A stretch of DNA of 46,124 bases from CAIXYX01 sp043806415 (GCA_043806415.1 JAZDHB010000025.1:1-46124), one strand, 5' to 3'. Shown: positions 1 through 9,449, numbered from the stretch's first letter. Program-made: numbers and translations. Notes: generated by a model from the letters alone, not told the origin.

Positions 1-299
1 CCCATCTTGCGGAATCCTCCTGCCTGTGGGAGCGGCGCATCGCCATCCTTGCCACATTCGCATTCATCCGAAATCGAAAATTCGAAATCCCGCTCAAGAT
101 TGCAACAATGCTTCTCGACGACAAGCACGACCTCATCCACAAGGCGGTCGGCTGGATGCTAAGGGAAGTGGGGAAACGGAATCGGGTCGTTGAGGAAGAC
201 TTCCTGCTTAAGCATTACAAGAAAATGCCCCGCACGATGCTACGATACGCGATCGAGCGGTTCGAACAGAAAAAGAAGAAGATGTATATGAAAAAATAA
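1..299 (+). CDS. DNA alkylation repair protein (AlkD-like), C-terminal fragment
   Basis: The reading frame is open from the left edge (first whole codon at position 3) and ends at TAA 297-299; the start lies outside the window. The visible ~98 residues contain LWERRIAILATFAFIR, then HDLIHKAVGWMLREVGKR, then MPRTMLRYAIERF, a run typical of the C-terminal HEAT-like helices of the AlkD DNA glycosylase family, which excises positively charged alkylated bases. The first internal ATG (108) falls inside this conserved block and is not the start. The last residues are lysine-rich. The family assignment is recalled from motifs; catalytic residues upstream cannot be seen. Confidence 0.85.
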   Translation, partial: HLAESSCLWERRIAILATFAFIRNRKFEIPLKIATMLLDDKHDLIHKAVGWMLREVGKRNRVVEEDFLLKHYKKMPRTMLRYAIERFEQKKKKMYMKK

Positions 300-331
300 T
301 CTCATTTTCATTCTTTCAATAATTTCATTTC

Positions 332-1387
332 TCATTCTTTCGTCGCCAGCGCGAACCTCAAGAAGGCCGCCAGCCCGCCCACGCCGGCCAATTCCTTCCC
401 GCCGTCCGATTCGTGCGAGAAGATCATCACCTCGATGCCGTTGGTCTGCGCCAGCTCGATGATTTCCTCCACGTTCTTCTTCTGCCGCAGCACTTCGTCG
501 AGCACCATCACTTTGCGCGCCGCCGTGCTCTCCACGGCCAAGCGCACGTTCTTGAGGCCATAGCACACCTTGTCCGAGCTCTTGGCGATGCCCAGCTTGA
601 ATTCCTCCATCATCTGCAATTCCAGGGCCACCCGCTCCTCGGAGGCCACGCGGCCCACCACGCCTTTCTTGAGCAGCTCGTTCACGCCCGTCCGGTCGGC
701 GTAGGTGCAATGCTCCAGCACGAAGAGCGAGGCGAGCTTGGGGTTCTTCTCCTTGGCCCATTTGATGAAATTCGTCGCCGCGAAGCCCGGCCCGGCGATG
801 ACGATGCGGTGCACCTCCTTGAGGTTTTCCAGCCTCGACAAAAGCTCGCCGAAGAACTGTTTCCCTTCTTCAGCCTGCTTTTTCGCCTCGTCGCGCTTGG
901 AGCCCTTGTATTCCAGCTCCCATTCGTAGCTCACGCCGAAACCGCGCACGGTGGCGAACGCGGCCTCCCTCTCGTCCATCACGAGCAGGTAGAGCCGGGG
1001 CCGTTTCGTCTCGGCCATCGCCTGCTTGATGCGCTCGAGGTGGTGCTGCTTCCAGTCCTTGTAGATGGAAATGGCGAAATTGGGTTCCACGTCCAGCGTG
1101 TGGTACGAGCCCACCTGCACGAATTCCTCCGGCGTGCCCGAGATGATCTTGCCGCTCACGCGCAGGCGGTTGGCATGGCGCGCGAACTCGATCTTCTCGG
1201 CCGAGAGCCGGACGTTGATCTTCTTCTTCTCGGCGGCGGCCGCTTCGCTGGCCTTGAAGGTGCGCCATGACACGCCTTCCACCTGGTCCCCCTCGGACAG
1301 TATCCGCTCGATGTGCCAGAGGTCTTCCAGGTTCTCCGGAGTGAGCTTGATGAGGTTCTCGGAGCGGTCCTGCTTGTTGATTCGCAT
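332..1387 (-). CDS. pelA: Pelota (aPelota/Dom34), ribosome rescue factor
   Basis: About 351 residues, the normal length for archaeal pelota. It opens with MRINKQDR and LTPENLEDLWHIERIL..GD, the typical N-terminal Sm-like domain, followed by an eRF1-like central domain and a C-terminal eL30-like domain ending LAAFLRFAL. Pelota enters the empty A site of stalled ribosomes with aEF1A and hands over to ABCE1 for subunit splitting; it lacks the GGQ hydrolysis loop of aRF1, and I see no GGQ here. Start: ATG at 1387 gives the conserved MRI opening; an in-frame ATG at 1396 adds three residues. The frame stays open far upstream but only as antisense to rli1. It is divergent from rli1 across a ~70-base spacer, so the two partners probably share a promoter region. 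Confidence 0.93.
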   Translation of the reverse strand: MRINKQDRSENLIKLTPENLEDLWHIERILSEGDQVEGVSWRTFKASEAAAAEKKKINVRLSAEKIEFARHANRLRVSGKIISGTPEEFVQVGSYHTLDVEPNFAISIYKDWKQHHLERIKQAMAETKRPRLYLLVMDEREAAFATVRGFGVSYEWELEYKGSKRDEAKKQAEEGKQFFGELLSRLENLKEVHRIVIAGPGFAATNFIKWAKEKNPKLASLFVLEHCTYADRTGVNELLKKGVVGRVASEERVALELQMMEEFKLGIAKSSDKVCYGLKNVRLAVESTAARKVMVLDEVLRQKKNVEEIIELAQTNGIEVMIFSHESDGGKELAGVGGLAAFLRFALATKE

Positions 1388-1408
1388 GCTTTCCATAGGG
1401 GCAGAAGG

Positions 1409-1420
1409 TCTATAAAAACC
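1409..1420 (+). promoter_or_regulatory. TATA box for rli1 (divergent with pelota)
   Basis: TATAAAAA lies at 1411-1418, about 45 bases before the rli1 ATG, which predicts a short leader. It sits in the 72-base gap between the divergent pelota and rli1 starts, so both promoters must overlap or abut. Seen by eye only. Confidence 0.55.
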
Positions 1421-1459
1421 CCGGAACCCATAATAGAAGCCAAACACGGAGTATAGCTT

Positions 1460-3223
1460 ATGCCAAGAATCGCGATTATCGACCGAGACAAGTGCATCAA
1501 GGAGAAATGCGGCTACATCTGCCAGAAGGTCTGCCCGGGCGTGCAGATGGGCGACGATACGGTGACGGTGGACGCCGACGGCTTCCCGGTCATCTCGGAG
1601 ATATTGTGCACCGGCTGCGGCATCTGCCCCAAGAAATGCCCGGTGGACTGCATCACCATCATCAACCTCGCCGAGGAGGGCGGGGTGAAGATGCACCAGT
1701 ACGGCGTGAATTCCTTCCGCCTCTACGGCATGCCCCTGCCCCAGAAGGGCGTGACGGGCCTCATCGGAAAGAACGGCATCGGCAAGAGCACGGCCCTCAA
1801 GATCCTCTCCAAAAGCATCGTCCCCAACATGGGCGATTACGCCGATCCCCCGCCCATGTCCGACGTCATCGCCCGCATGCCCAAGGAGGTCGGCTATTAT
1901 TTCAAGAGCCTGGGCGAGCAGAAGATCAAGGTCTCGCTCAAGCCCCAGAACGTGGACAAGATCCCCTCGCTTTTCGGCGGAAAGGTAAAAGACCTGCTCG
2001 AGAAAACCGACGAGCGCGGCGCCCTTCCCGAAGCCATCAAGCTCTTCGAGCTGGAGAACATCATGGAGCGCCGCCTCCTGCAGATATCCGGCGGCGAGCT
2101 GCAGCGCGTGGCCATCGCGGCCGCCTATTGCAAGGACGCGGACATCTACTATTTCGACGAGCCGGCCAGCTACCTGGACATCTACCAGCGCCTGCGCGTG
2201 GCCCGCGCGCTCAAGGAGCTGGCCGAGAAGAAGAACGTCATCGTCGTCGAGCACGACCTGGCCCTCTTCGACTACCTGAGCGACTACGTCTATGTCTTCT
2301 TCGGCCAGGAGAACGCCTACGGCATGGTGTCGGGCCTCAAGAACACCCGCTCGGGCGTCAATGATTATCTGCGCGGTTTCCTGCGAGAGGAGAACATCCG
2401 CTTCCGCGACCACGAGATCGTGTTCGACCGCTCGGCCCAGATGGGCACCAACAAGAAGACGCGCTTCTCCTACCCGGAGTTGAAACGGAAATTGGGGCAA
2501 TTCCGCTTCCAGGCGCAGCCCGGCCAGCTGCACGAGGGTGAGATCGTGGGCATCGTGGGCCGCAACGCAACCGGCAAATCCACCTTCGTGCGCATGCTCG
2601 CCGGCGTGGAGAAGAACGACGGCGAGGAGATCGGCCTTTCGATGCGCGTGTCCTACAAGCCGCAGTACATCCAGGCGCAGGGCGGGCGGACGGTGGGCGA
2701 GCTGTTCATGGCCAGCAAGCTGGATGCCATGGTGTTCGAGCAGGCGCGAGCGAAACTGAACGTCGAATCGCTCATGGACAAGGACCTCGAGCACCTCTCC
2801 GGGGGCGAGTTGCAGCGCGTGGCCATCGTGCTGGCCCTCTCGCAGGACGCGGACCTCTATCTCCTGGACGAGCCCAGCGCGTTCCTCGACGTCGAGCAGC
2901 GCCTTCATTTGGCCAAGCTCGTGCACAACCTCATCGAGAATTCCAGGAAGACGGCGTTCGTGGTGGACCACGATCTTGTGCTCATCGACGCCATTTCCAC
3001 GCGCGTCATGGTGTTCGAGGGCGAGCCGGGCGTCTCGGGCGCGGCCTCCGCCCCGACCGACAAGCGCACGGGCCTGAACAAATTCCTCAAAGAGGTGGAC
3101 ATCACGCTGCGGCGCGACCCGGAGACCTTCCGGCCGCGCATCAACAAGAGCGATTCGGCCCTCGACCGCGAGCAGAAGGCGGCGGGCGAATACTACTATT
3201 ACGATCCGGACGCCGATAAGTAG
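1460..3223 (+). CDS. rli1: ABCE1/Rli1 ribosome-recycling ATPase
   Basis: 587 residues, full length. The N-terminus has two ferredoxin-type [4Fe-4S] clusters (Cys12, 17, 21, 25 and Cys50, 53, 56, 60). Two ABC ATPase cassettes follow: Walker A GKNGIGKST near 103-111 with signature SGGELQRVAIAAA and Walker B YYFDEPASYLD; then GRNATGKST with SGGELQRVAIVLA and LYLLDEPSAFLD. ABCE1 splits 70S ribosomes after termination or pelota-dependent rescue and is essential in archaea. It is divergent from pelota, its functional partner. The C-terminus is rich in tyrosine and acidic residues. All motifs expected for an active enzyme are present. Confidence 0.97.
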   Translation: MPRIAIIDRDKCIKEKCGYICQKVCPGVQMGDDTVTVDADGFPVISEILCTGCGICPKKCPVDCITIINLAEEGGVKMHQYGVNSFRLYGMPLPQKGVTGLIGKNGIGKSTALKILSKSIVPNMGDYADPPPMSDVIARMPKEVGYYFKSLGEQKIKVSLKPQNVDKIPSLFGGKVKDLLEKTDERGALPEAIKLFELENIMERRLLQISGGELQRVAIAAAYCKDADIYYFDEPASYLDIYQRLRVARALKELAEKKNVIVVEHDLALFDYLSDYVYVFFGQENAYGMVSGLKNTRSGVNDYLRGFLREENIRFRDHEIVFDRSAQMGTNKKTRFSYPELKRKLGQFRFQAQPGQLHEGEIVGIVGRNATGKSTFVRMLAGVEKNDGEEIGLSMRVSYKPQYIQAQGGRTVGELFMASKLDAMVFEQARAKLNVESLMDKDLEHLSGGELQRVAIVLALSQDADLYLLDEPSAFLDVEQRLHLAKLVHNLIENSRKTAFVVDHDLVLIDAISTRVMVFEGEPGVSGAASAPTDKRTGLNKFLKEVDITLRRDPETFRPRINKSDSALDREQKAAGEYYYYDPDADK

Positions 3224-3253
3224 GCGGCGGATGGACGGCGGGCCGGGAGACTC

Positions 3254-3928
3254 ATGGAAATCAAACCCGTATCAACAGGCCCAATGGGCAATGCCAACCC
3301 CAAACCCCGGAGCAATCCCATCGTCAAAGTCAAGGATGCGTTCGATAAGGCCAAACCCCCGCCCGAAACCCCTGCTTCTTCCGCCCAGACGGCGCCGGGC
3401 CGCTCCGAGGAGGACCATCGGGTCGCGGCCCACGATTACCTCCAATCCTTTTACCGCGAGCACCGCACGCTGCTTGATTCGATCCCCAAGGCGTATGCCC
3501 GGACGCTCCGGTCCGCCCAGGAGGGAGATTTACAAGGGGCCGAACAAGGTCTTGACAAGGCTTTGAACCTCACCAACCGGCTCAAAGGCATCACCCGCGA
3601 TGCGCGCGAGCTTCTGCAATCTTCCGGCGAGGCCGTGGCGGATAGCAGCCAGGCGGTCCATTACCCGAAAATGGATGCCTTGCTTGGGCTGGAGAATGTG
3701 CTGGCGGTTGCGGCCACGGTGCCAAACCTCCATCTGGGAGTCTATTTCCGAACCGCCGCCAAGCTCACCCCGGAGCAGAAGGACGCCTCGCTGGCCGAAC
3801 TCAAACAAAGCACGGATAAGCTCGTGGGGATTTACGGGCGCCTGCACGCGCTCGGCAACGGGCCGGAGCATCTGTCCGATTTCCTTGTCTCGGAAGTGGC
3901 GCCATTCTCGGTTGACCGGAAAGCCTGA
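3254..3928 (+). CDS. Hypothetical helical protein
   Basis: 224 residues, family not recognised. The first ~50 residues are proline- and lysine-rich and probably disordered. The rest looks almost entirely alpha-helical, with heptad-like stretches such as YLQSFYREHRTLLDSIPKAY and LDKALNLTNRLKGITRDAREL. There is no signal peptide, membrane segment or cysteine pair. It starts 30 bases after rli1 on the same strand with GGGAG upstream, so co-transcription with rli1 is plausible. It converges with the very large gene on the other strand across a structured intergenic region. Function unknown. Confidence 0.7.
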   Translation: MEIKPVSTGPMGNANPKPRSNPIVKVKDAFDKAKPPPETPASSAQTAPGRSEEDHRVAAHDYLQSFYREHRTLLDSIPKAYARTLRSAQEGDLQGAEQGLDKALNLTNRLKGITRDARELLQSSGEAVADSSQAVHYPKMDALLGLENVLAVAATVPNLHLGVYFRTAAKLTPEQKDASLAELKQSTDKLVGIYGRLHALGNGPEHLSDFLVSEVAPFSVDRKA

Positions 3929-3963
3929 GCCCCCTCGTTGTCATCGACAAGCCGGCAGAGAAA

Positions 3964-4182
3964 CCGCCTGCTTCAGCGGGCGGAGCAAATGCCGGCGCCG
4001 GCTCAACCATCGGCCCGCAGCCGATGGTGCAACAAGGCTCGACGCGTCGAGCCTTGTTTGTGTCGAGAAGCCGCCGAATGAGCACCAAACCCAGCCCTCC
4101 CGATTCGCCCTTCTGGGCGAATGGGCATCGTGGCGCGAATCGTCGCGCCACGATTGTTAGGGCTGGGTGCTCTTCGGCGGCT
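3964..4182. repeat. Nested inverted repeats (branched hairpin region)
   Basis: The convergent intergenic space is packed with inverted repeats. Hairpins lie at 3964-3983 (8-bp stem) and 4006-4028 (9-bp perfect stem, 5-base loop). 4031-4058 is a perfect 28-base palindrome. Then 4069-4098 pairs with 4159-4182 (about 24 bp with two small bulges), enclosing two more hairpins: 4103-4122 (8 bp) and 4127-4154 (perfect 12 bp, 4-base loop). The last set would fold as a three-way junction in RNA of either strand. It could be a bidirectional terminator, a structured RNA or a mobile palindromic element. Confidence 0.85.
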
Positions 4183-4219
4183 ATGATTCCACGGACTTCG
4201 CGCCCGCGCCTTTGGGCTC

Positions 4220-7200
4220 CTATTCCATTTTGGCAATCGGCAGGCTCACTTCGATGGTGGTCATCTTCCCGCCATAGGCCGGCCCCAAATCCGTGAATCC
4301 GATCGTGCCTCCCATCTGCTCGGCGGCCCACTTGCAGTACCAGAGGCCCACTCCGGTCGAGCCTTCTTTGCGGTTCTCCAGCTTGGTGTTGTAGTCGAAG
4401 GCGTGCGCCGCCATGCCGGCCGAAAGCCCCGGGCCGTCGTCCGACATGCGGATCTTCACATCCGAAGGCCCGATCACGACTTCAATTTTTCCTGCGCTCG
4501 ACCCATAGCGCTCTGCATTGGACACCAAGTTTTCAATTATCGCCCGAACCATAAGGGGGTTGTAGTTCGCGAAAACGCTCTCGTCCTGAAGCCGGATGGG
4601 TTCCAGAGCGGAGCCATCTGTGGTCTTGTAATACTGCACGTCCATGCTTATGCGGCGGTTTTTGGTGCTGTTTGCGCAGGCATCATAGATGGTCAGGGCG
4701 ATGTTGTTCAGCCGGATCTGCGTGGAGCCTTCCATTTCGCTTAGGGCGATGTCCAGCCCGTCTTGGGCGAATTTGAAAAGGTCGATGAATTCATCCATCT
4801 CTTGCCCGCCCTGCTGGTTTTCGAGCAGGGGGATGACCTTATCCAGCGCGGCACGGGTCGTTTCGATGTTCTTCTCCATGTCTGCGATGATTTGGGCGGG
4901 CTCGCGCGGCATCTGCACCGATTCGCTGCCCGGTCCCGTCTGCGGGGGTTTCTTGGATTTGGCCAATTCGTCGAACAGACGGCCCATCTCCCCCCCGGAT
5001 TTGGATACGAGCTTGAGGTTCTCCACGAGGGCAGGGGGCGAAGATTCCTGATTTATGTCCATGAGTATGATTTCAGCCAAATTTCTCGGCGTTATGGCAA
5101 GGTTTTTTGCATTGTGCATGATGCCCACTTTCAGCATCTCGGCCATTTCCTCGCTGGCCGTGTTGCCCAATTCTTCAATGTTTTTTAGGGCCGCGTTCTC
5201 GCCGGTTTGTTTAGCTACCTTCCGTTCTTCTATCCTATCATTTATATTTGGCTGGGCGATGACCTTGCCTCCTTCGTAGATATTTGAAAATTCGCTTGTC
5301 CACTTTACATCGAATAGGGGCGTGCCGGCGGGGTCAGTTCCGGCATATTCTATTATGTGCCCTGCATCCGTTGAGGACGGGGCATAAAACAGGGCGTTCT
5401 TGTATCTCCCGCTTGCGCTTCTTGCCATCCCGCCGATCACGTCGGCACCGGATTTGCATCCCACGACTATGACTGAGGGGTGCGGAATGAAATACTTGGA
5501 GAGATCCCCGCCATAGGCGATTCCGACCCCAGAGACAAGGCCGCTGATCGCGTTTCCAAGCTGCATGGTTCTTTTCGTCGAGTGCCCGGAAACCCAGACG
5601 GAGGAGATCAAATCGCCATACAAGCCGGCTGTTTTTGCGATCTCGTTCTTAGCGTCTTTGGCGCTGCCAACCTCCACAATCCGCGCGTCCATGTTCTCGC
5701 ACAGCCCTTCGATATTCTTTATATCCCCGTAAAACGCTCCATTCCAATCTCTCAATGGATTGATGATAACCATCAAAGGTTTGAGTGGATTTCGTTTTCC
5801 GTAATTGTCATACTGGTTAATCAGCGTTTCAAGCGAGTACCTTCCAAAGAATTCGATACCGTTGTTCTTGTGAAGAAATTCCACTGCGCCCGGTCGCTCA
5901 AATTCCAGTGCATCCATTGCGCATGCATTTATGATTAAATCCGCCAAACCCCGGTTGTAATGCGGGTATTTCTTGCGGAATTCTTCTGGCGCATCCCGGA
6001 TATTCTGTAGATTCTCTCCAAATGATCGGCCTGCCTCCATATGATTGCGAAGTTTTACCAGCCCGTTGCCTATACTTACGTCTCCGTCTTTCTTGAAATT
6101 GGATAGAATAACCCCGACCAAATCTCTATATTCCGGGCTAAAAGACGGGGAATTGATGATTCGGAGATACTCGGATACGCTGAACGCGCAACCCGCACGC
6201 TTGGACCCGCGGATTATCTTTTCCACGCAGTCAGCGTCGATAACGTCAAACTTTTCCCATGCAACCGACTTGGGCAGCTCGAAAGGGCGCCCGAACTTCT
6301 TTTCATAAATTTCCTGAATTTTGTCGATGCTGGCTTTTTTGTCAAGTTCGGCTTTTGCATCCATGCCCGAAGCTTGCCCGGTCTTGCTGTCCGGTTTGGT
6401 CTGATCCGTGGCAACGGGTGTCTCAAACTTCTCGACCATCCGGTCGGGCTGTGTCTTTTCCCGCTCCTTCCATGATGTTTTCTTGTCCCATTTCGAGACC
6501 TTGATTTCTTTGCCGCCTAAATTAGCTTTCTTGATTGCTTTCTTAACGTATCTCCTGAATTTTACCGTTCCTAATAACCCATACGAAAAACTCATGCATC
6601 GGTCATATGTCCCGTCCCCAAGCTTTTCATCCAGCGCGGCCTTGAGCCGGGCGTGATTGCCATTGAAATAAGCGTCATTCATGACATCCTGCCCGACGAT
6701 TTGCTCCAGATAATAAGCTCCCTCCACCGCCGACCCATACACTCTGCTGCTTTTCACGCCATTCTTCTCCAAAATGGCCTCCGTGAGGAGTTGGGTGTAT
6801 CCTTCGTTGAATGCGCCGTCTTTCCCCAAGGAGCCTAGGTAGTGGTGAGTCTCATGGATGAGTACGGAGACGCTTCTGGCCCTGGCTTTGGGCATGCCCG
6901 CCCGCTCTACCAGAATGATATCTGTTGTGGGGTAATATTCGCCCATCCTTGCCAATATCAATGGGAACAAGACATTGGCTCCCAGCACCATCGGCGGGTT
7001 CTCCTGCAGGAACTTGCCCTGGGGCGTCCCTTCGTATTCTTTTTCCATCAAACGCATTGCCTTGGTAAACCCGTCTGTGGTGGTCACGTCGGTCTTGTTC
7101 AAGGAGCCCCTGTACGCCACTCCGCGCACTTTGCTTCTGTTTCCCTGATAGTTTTTGACATATCCTCCGGCATCTTTTGTCGAGTAGCGCCGGATGTTCT

Positions 7201-9262
7201 TATACTTGGAAGCATCTGTCGTCCATTCCTCGTGCAATGCATCAAGGCTCTCCAGCGTTGTGAGGCCCTTCTTAAAGAACCTTGCGTATGCCGCGGTAAT
7301 ATTATTCATTTTTTCTTCGATTTCTTTCAATCGGAGCTTGCCCGCATCGCTATTGCCTCGAATATCCATGCGCTCTCTCACCAAACCGTTGCATTCGTCG
7401 ATTGTCTTCTCCAGGTAATGGATTCTTCTGCGTCTGGATTCGATACTCCGCTTCTGCTCTTCCGGCGTCAGGGTTTGGCCGTCCTTCGCTTCATGTCCCG
7501 TTCCAATGCTGCTGGACGTGGTGTTCGTCTCGTTCCCTTTTTCCAGGGGCCTGTTGCCGTCCATCTGCAGCCCATTCGTCTTCTCCACCATGTTGCGCTT
7601 CTTCCCGCCCCCAAACGTTTTGCTTGCCAGCGGCAGGCCGATCATCATGCCCGCGTCCGCGCCGATTTTCATCACGTCCGCGAGGCTCCAATAGCTCGAG
7701 CCCGCCCGCAGGACCGTTTTCCAGATCTCGTACGACATGGTGCCCGTCATGCCGGCCGATGCGCCGATATCCGCGAGCCTGACCGCCGCGCCCATTGCCT
7801 TGCTCTCGGCCCCCAGCGTGGCAACCACCCGCCCCGCGCCCGGCACGCACATGAGCGCGCCCATGATGGCCTGTCCCGCGCTTCCGTTTTTCATGGCCTG
7901 GTCGATCTGATGGGCGCCCATGCCGAAGAACAGCGCCGCCCCCACCCCGGGCTGCACGAGCGAAACGACGCCCAGGCCGGCCATTTCCAGCTCGCCTGAA
8001 TAGCGCTCGACGAATCTGGAAACGGGCGCCCAGAACCGGTTGGTGATGGGGGACTCGGAGTAAAGGCCGAAAAAGGTGGGCTCGTAGGTGCGCCAGCGCT
8101 CGTTCTCCATCGCCTTGCCGTATTTGTCGAAAATGGATCCGGCCTGCGAGACGAACTCTTCGGGTTCGACGTTTCCCCAGTTGGTGCGCACCGCCTCCTC
8201 GAGCAGGCCCGCGTCCCGGCCCACGCCCGCCAGCGTGCGGCGGATGTCCGCATCCGGCGTCTGGCTTGCCACCTGCTTGGAGCTTATCCCGACCCCCAGC
8301 AGCCACGCGCCCATGTTCCTGCGCACCTCGTCCGGCGAATCCGCTTCCCAGTCCCTTTGGCCGGTCAGGTATCCTTCGGCGCGCGAGCCTCGGAGGGCCG
8401 GCTCGCGCTCTGCGAGTTTCTGGAGCAGACTGTCCAGATACTTCGCCATCTCCTCCGGGCCCTCCAGTTTGGCGAGCGCGCCGGAAACGTTCTTTGGCGA
8501 GAACTGCGAGAATCCTGCTGGCACGTTGCGCCATTGCCCTTGCGTGTCGGCGTAAGTCGCGTCCGTCTCGGCCTTGAATATCTTGCTCCCGCCTTTTTCC
8601 AATCCATCCAGCTCCCCGATGAGCCCGGAATAGAGCGCGGGTTGCATCCGGCTTTGGAGCACGACCCCGTACTCGTCCGCGTCCAGCTCGTTTCCGAAGA
8701 GGGCGTAGAAACCCGAAATCCGCCCCTCCTTGTTTCGGACCTCTTGCATGGGCGCCTGTTCCTTGAGGTACGCCTCCTGCTCGGCCCGGCTCTTCTTGAT
8801 GGCGGCCGCCACCTTCTTCTTCCCGGCCACGTCCGGGGAGATGTTATCCAGGATCTTCATCTTTTCCTCGCTGGAGGTGCTCCCGTCCTTTTGCGAGAGG
8901 AAACGGATCTGGCCAACCAGAGCCTCCTCGCTTTTTTTGGCGCTTGATGCGAGGAGTTTCCTGTTTTCCTTGCGCCCGCCGTATCGCACCGCTTTTTCCA
9001 GCAGCGCGATCTTGTCCTTGACGGAAGCGTCCGAATTCTCATATTCAACCAATAGTCTCTTGAGCCGGGCATCCGTCCGATTGTCCGGCCGCCCGGAGTT
9101 TGCGATGATCGATCCGATGTCCTGCGCCACGGCCCAGCCGCTCCGCTTTATCCTGGCGTCAAGACGGATCTGCGAGCCGCCCATCGTCCCTTCCGCGGGC
9201 AATGTGTCGAAGAAGAAGCGCTTGTCCGCTTTCCGTCCATCCGTCGCGGCCTTTTGTTGCAT
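4220..9262 (-). CDS. Giant multi-domain protein: HExxH domain, caspase-like domain, GHKL ATPase
   Basis: 1680 residues, no recognised full-length family. Residues 1-~420 are helical and charged. ~425-555 is glycine/alanine-rich and hydrophobic, possibly membrane-associated. At ~804-808 is HETHH followed by NEGYTQ (Glu821), a gluzincin-type zinc-protease pattern. At ~1200-1300 a Rossmann-like stretch has VWVSGHST (His1227) and VIVVGCKSGAD (Cys1269); the His/Cys order and 42-residue spacing resemble clan CD (caspase/CHAT) peptidases. The C-terminus (~1570-1680) has N box ENLVSNAERYG, G1 DDGPGLS and G2 STGVGLWYCK of histidine-kinase-like ATPases, but I see no phospho-acceptor His box in the preceding helices. 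A TATA-like TTTATTAA lies ~26 bases before ATG 9262 (leaderless). The 3' two-thirds looks less GC-rich than the first third. Domain calls are motif-based inference. Confidence 0.75.
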   Translation of the reverse strand: MQQKAATDGRKADKRFFFDTLPAEGTMGGSQIRLDARIKRSGWAVAQDIGSIIANSGRPDNRTDARLKRLLVEYENSDASVKDKIALLEKAVRYGGRKENRKLLASSAKKSEEALVGQIRFLSQKDGSTSSEEKMKILDNISPDVAGKKKVAAAIKKSRAEQEAYLKEQAPMQEVRNKEGRISGFYALFGNELDADEYGVVLQSRMQPALYSGLIGELDGLEKGGSKIFKAETDATYADTQGQWRNVPAGFSQFSPKNVSGALAKLEGPEEMAKYLDSLLQKLAEREPALRGSRAEGYLTGQRDWEADSPDEVRRNMGAWLLGVGISSKQVASQTPDADIRRTLAGVGRDAGLLEEAVRTNWGNVEPEEFVSQAGSIFDKYGKAMENERWRTYEPTFFGLYSESPITNRFWAPVSRFVERYSGELEMAGLGVVSLVQPGVGAALFFGMGAHQIDQAMKNGSAGQAIMGALMCVPGAGRVVATLGAESKAMGAAVRLADIGASAGMTGTMSYEIWKTVLRAGSSYWSLADVMKIGADAGMMIGLPLASKTFGGGKKRNMVEKTNGLQMDGNRPLEKGNETNTTSSSIGTGHEAKDGQTLTPEEQKRSIESRRRRIHYLEKTIDECNGLVRERMDIRGNSDAGKLRLKEIEEKMNNITAAYARFFKKGLTTLESLDALHEEWTTDASKYKNIRRYSTKDAGGYVKNYQGNRSKVRGVAYRGSLNKTDVTTTDGFTKAMRLMEKEYEGTPQGKFLQENPPMVLGANVLFPLILARMGEYYPTTDIILVERAGMPKARARSVSVLIHETHHYLGSLGKDGAFNEGYTQLLTEAILEKNGVKSSRVYGSAVEGAYYLEQIVGQDVMNDAYFNGNHARLKAALDEKLGDGTYDRCMSFSYGLLGTVKFRRYVKKAIKKANLGGKEIKVSKWDKKTSWKEREKTQPDRMVEKFETPVATDQTKPDSKTGQASGMDAKAELDKKASIDKIQEIYEKKFGRPFELPKSVAWEKFDVIDADCVEKIIRGSKRAGCAFSVSEYLRIINSPSFSPEYRDLVGVILSNFKKDGDVSIGNGLVKLRNHMEAGRSFGENLQNIRDAPEEFRKKYPHYNRGLADLIINACAMDALEFERPGAVEFLHKNNGIEFFGRYSLETLINQYDNYGKRNPLKPLMVIINPLRDWNGAFYGDIKNIEGLCENMDARIVEVGSAKDAKNEIAKTAGLYGDLISSVWVSGHSTKRTMQLGNAISGLVSGVGIAYGGDLSKYFIPHPSVIVVGCKSGADVIGGMARSASGRYKNALFYAPSSTDAGHIIEYAGTDPAGTPLFDVKWTSEFSNIYEGGKVIAQPNINDRIEERKVAKQTGENAALKNIEELGNTASEEMAEMLKVGIMHNAKNLAITPRNLAEIILMDINQESSPPALVENLKLVSKSGGEMGRLFDELAKSKKPPQTGPGSESVQMPREPAQIIADMEKNIETTRAALDKVIPLLENQQGGQEMDEFIDLFKFAQDGLDIALSEMEGSTQIRLNNIALTIYDACANSTKNRRISMDVQYYKTTDGSALEPIRLQDESVFANYNPLMVRAIIENLVSNAERYGSSAGKIEVVIGPSDVKIRMSDDGPGLSAGMAAHAFDYNTKLENRKEGSTGVGLWYCKWAAEQMGGTIGFTDLGPAYGGKMTTIEVSLPIAKME

Positions 9263-9449
9263 GTGCGCATTTTCAGGGGCAGATTAATAAAATCCCCGCC
9301 CGCCGGCCTTCGTTCCGATGGCGTCGGATCCGCCATTTTTTCGGACCGGCCCGCCTCCGGTCTGTCCATCCAAGCTCCCATTCATACTCGTTTTTCCTTT
9401 TTGCCACCCTGCGGGCGAAAATCCCGCATTCGAGCCGAGGAGAAGATAG

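Noticed and set aside
332..2971. Minus-strand frame of 879 codons covering pelota and the antisense of ABCE1
   Set aside because: Only the part below 1396 shows family conservation; the rest is the antisense shadow of the GC-rich rli1 gene.
4700..4880. Phospho-acceptor (H-box) helix expected before the ATPase domain of the giant protein
   Set aside because: The region is helical but contains no His followed by Glu/Asp in the family pattern, so I did not call the protein a histidine kinase.
7600..9250. Several plus-strand frames opposite the giant gene
   Set aside because: They are Arg/Pro/Ser-rich shadows with no start signals or recognisable motifs.
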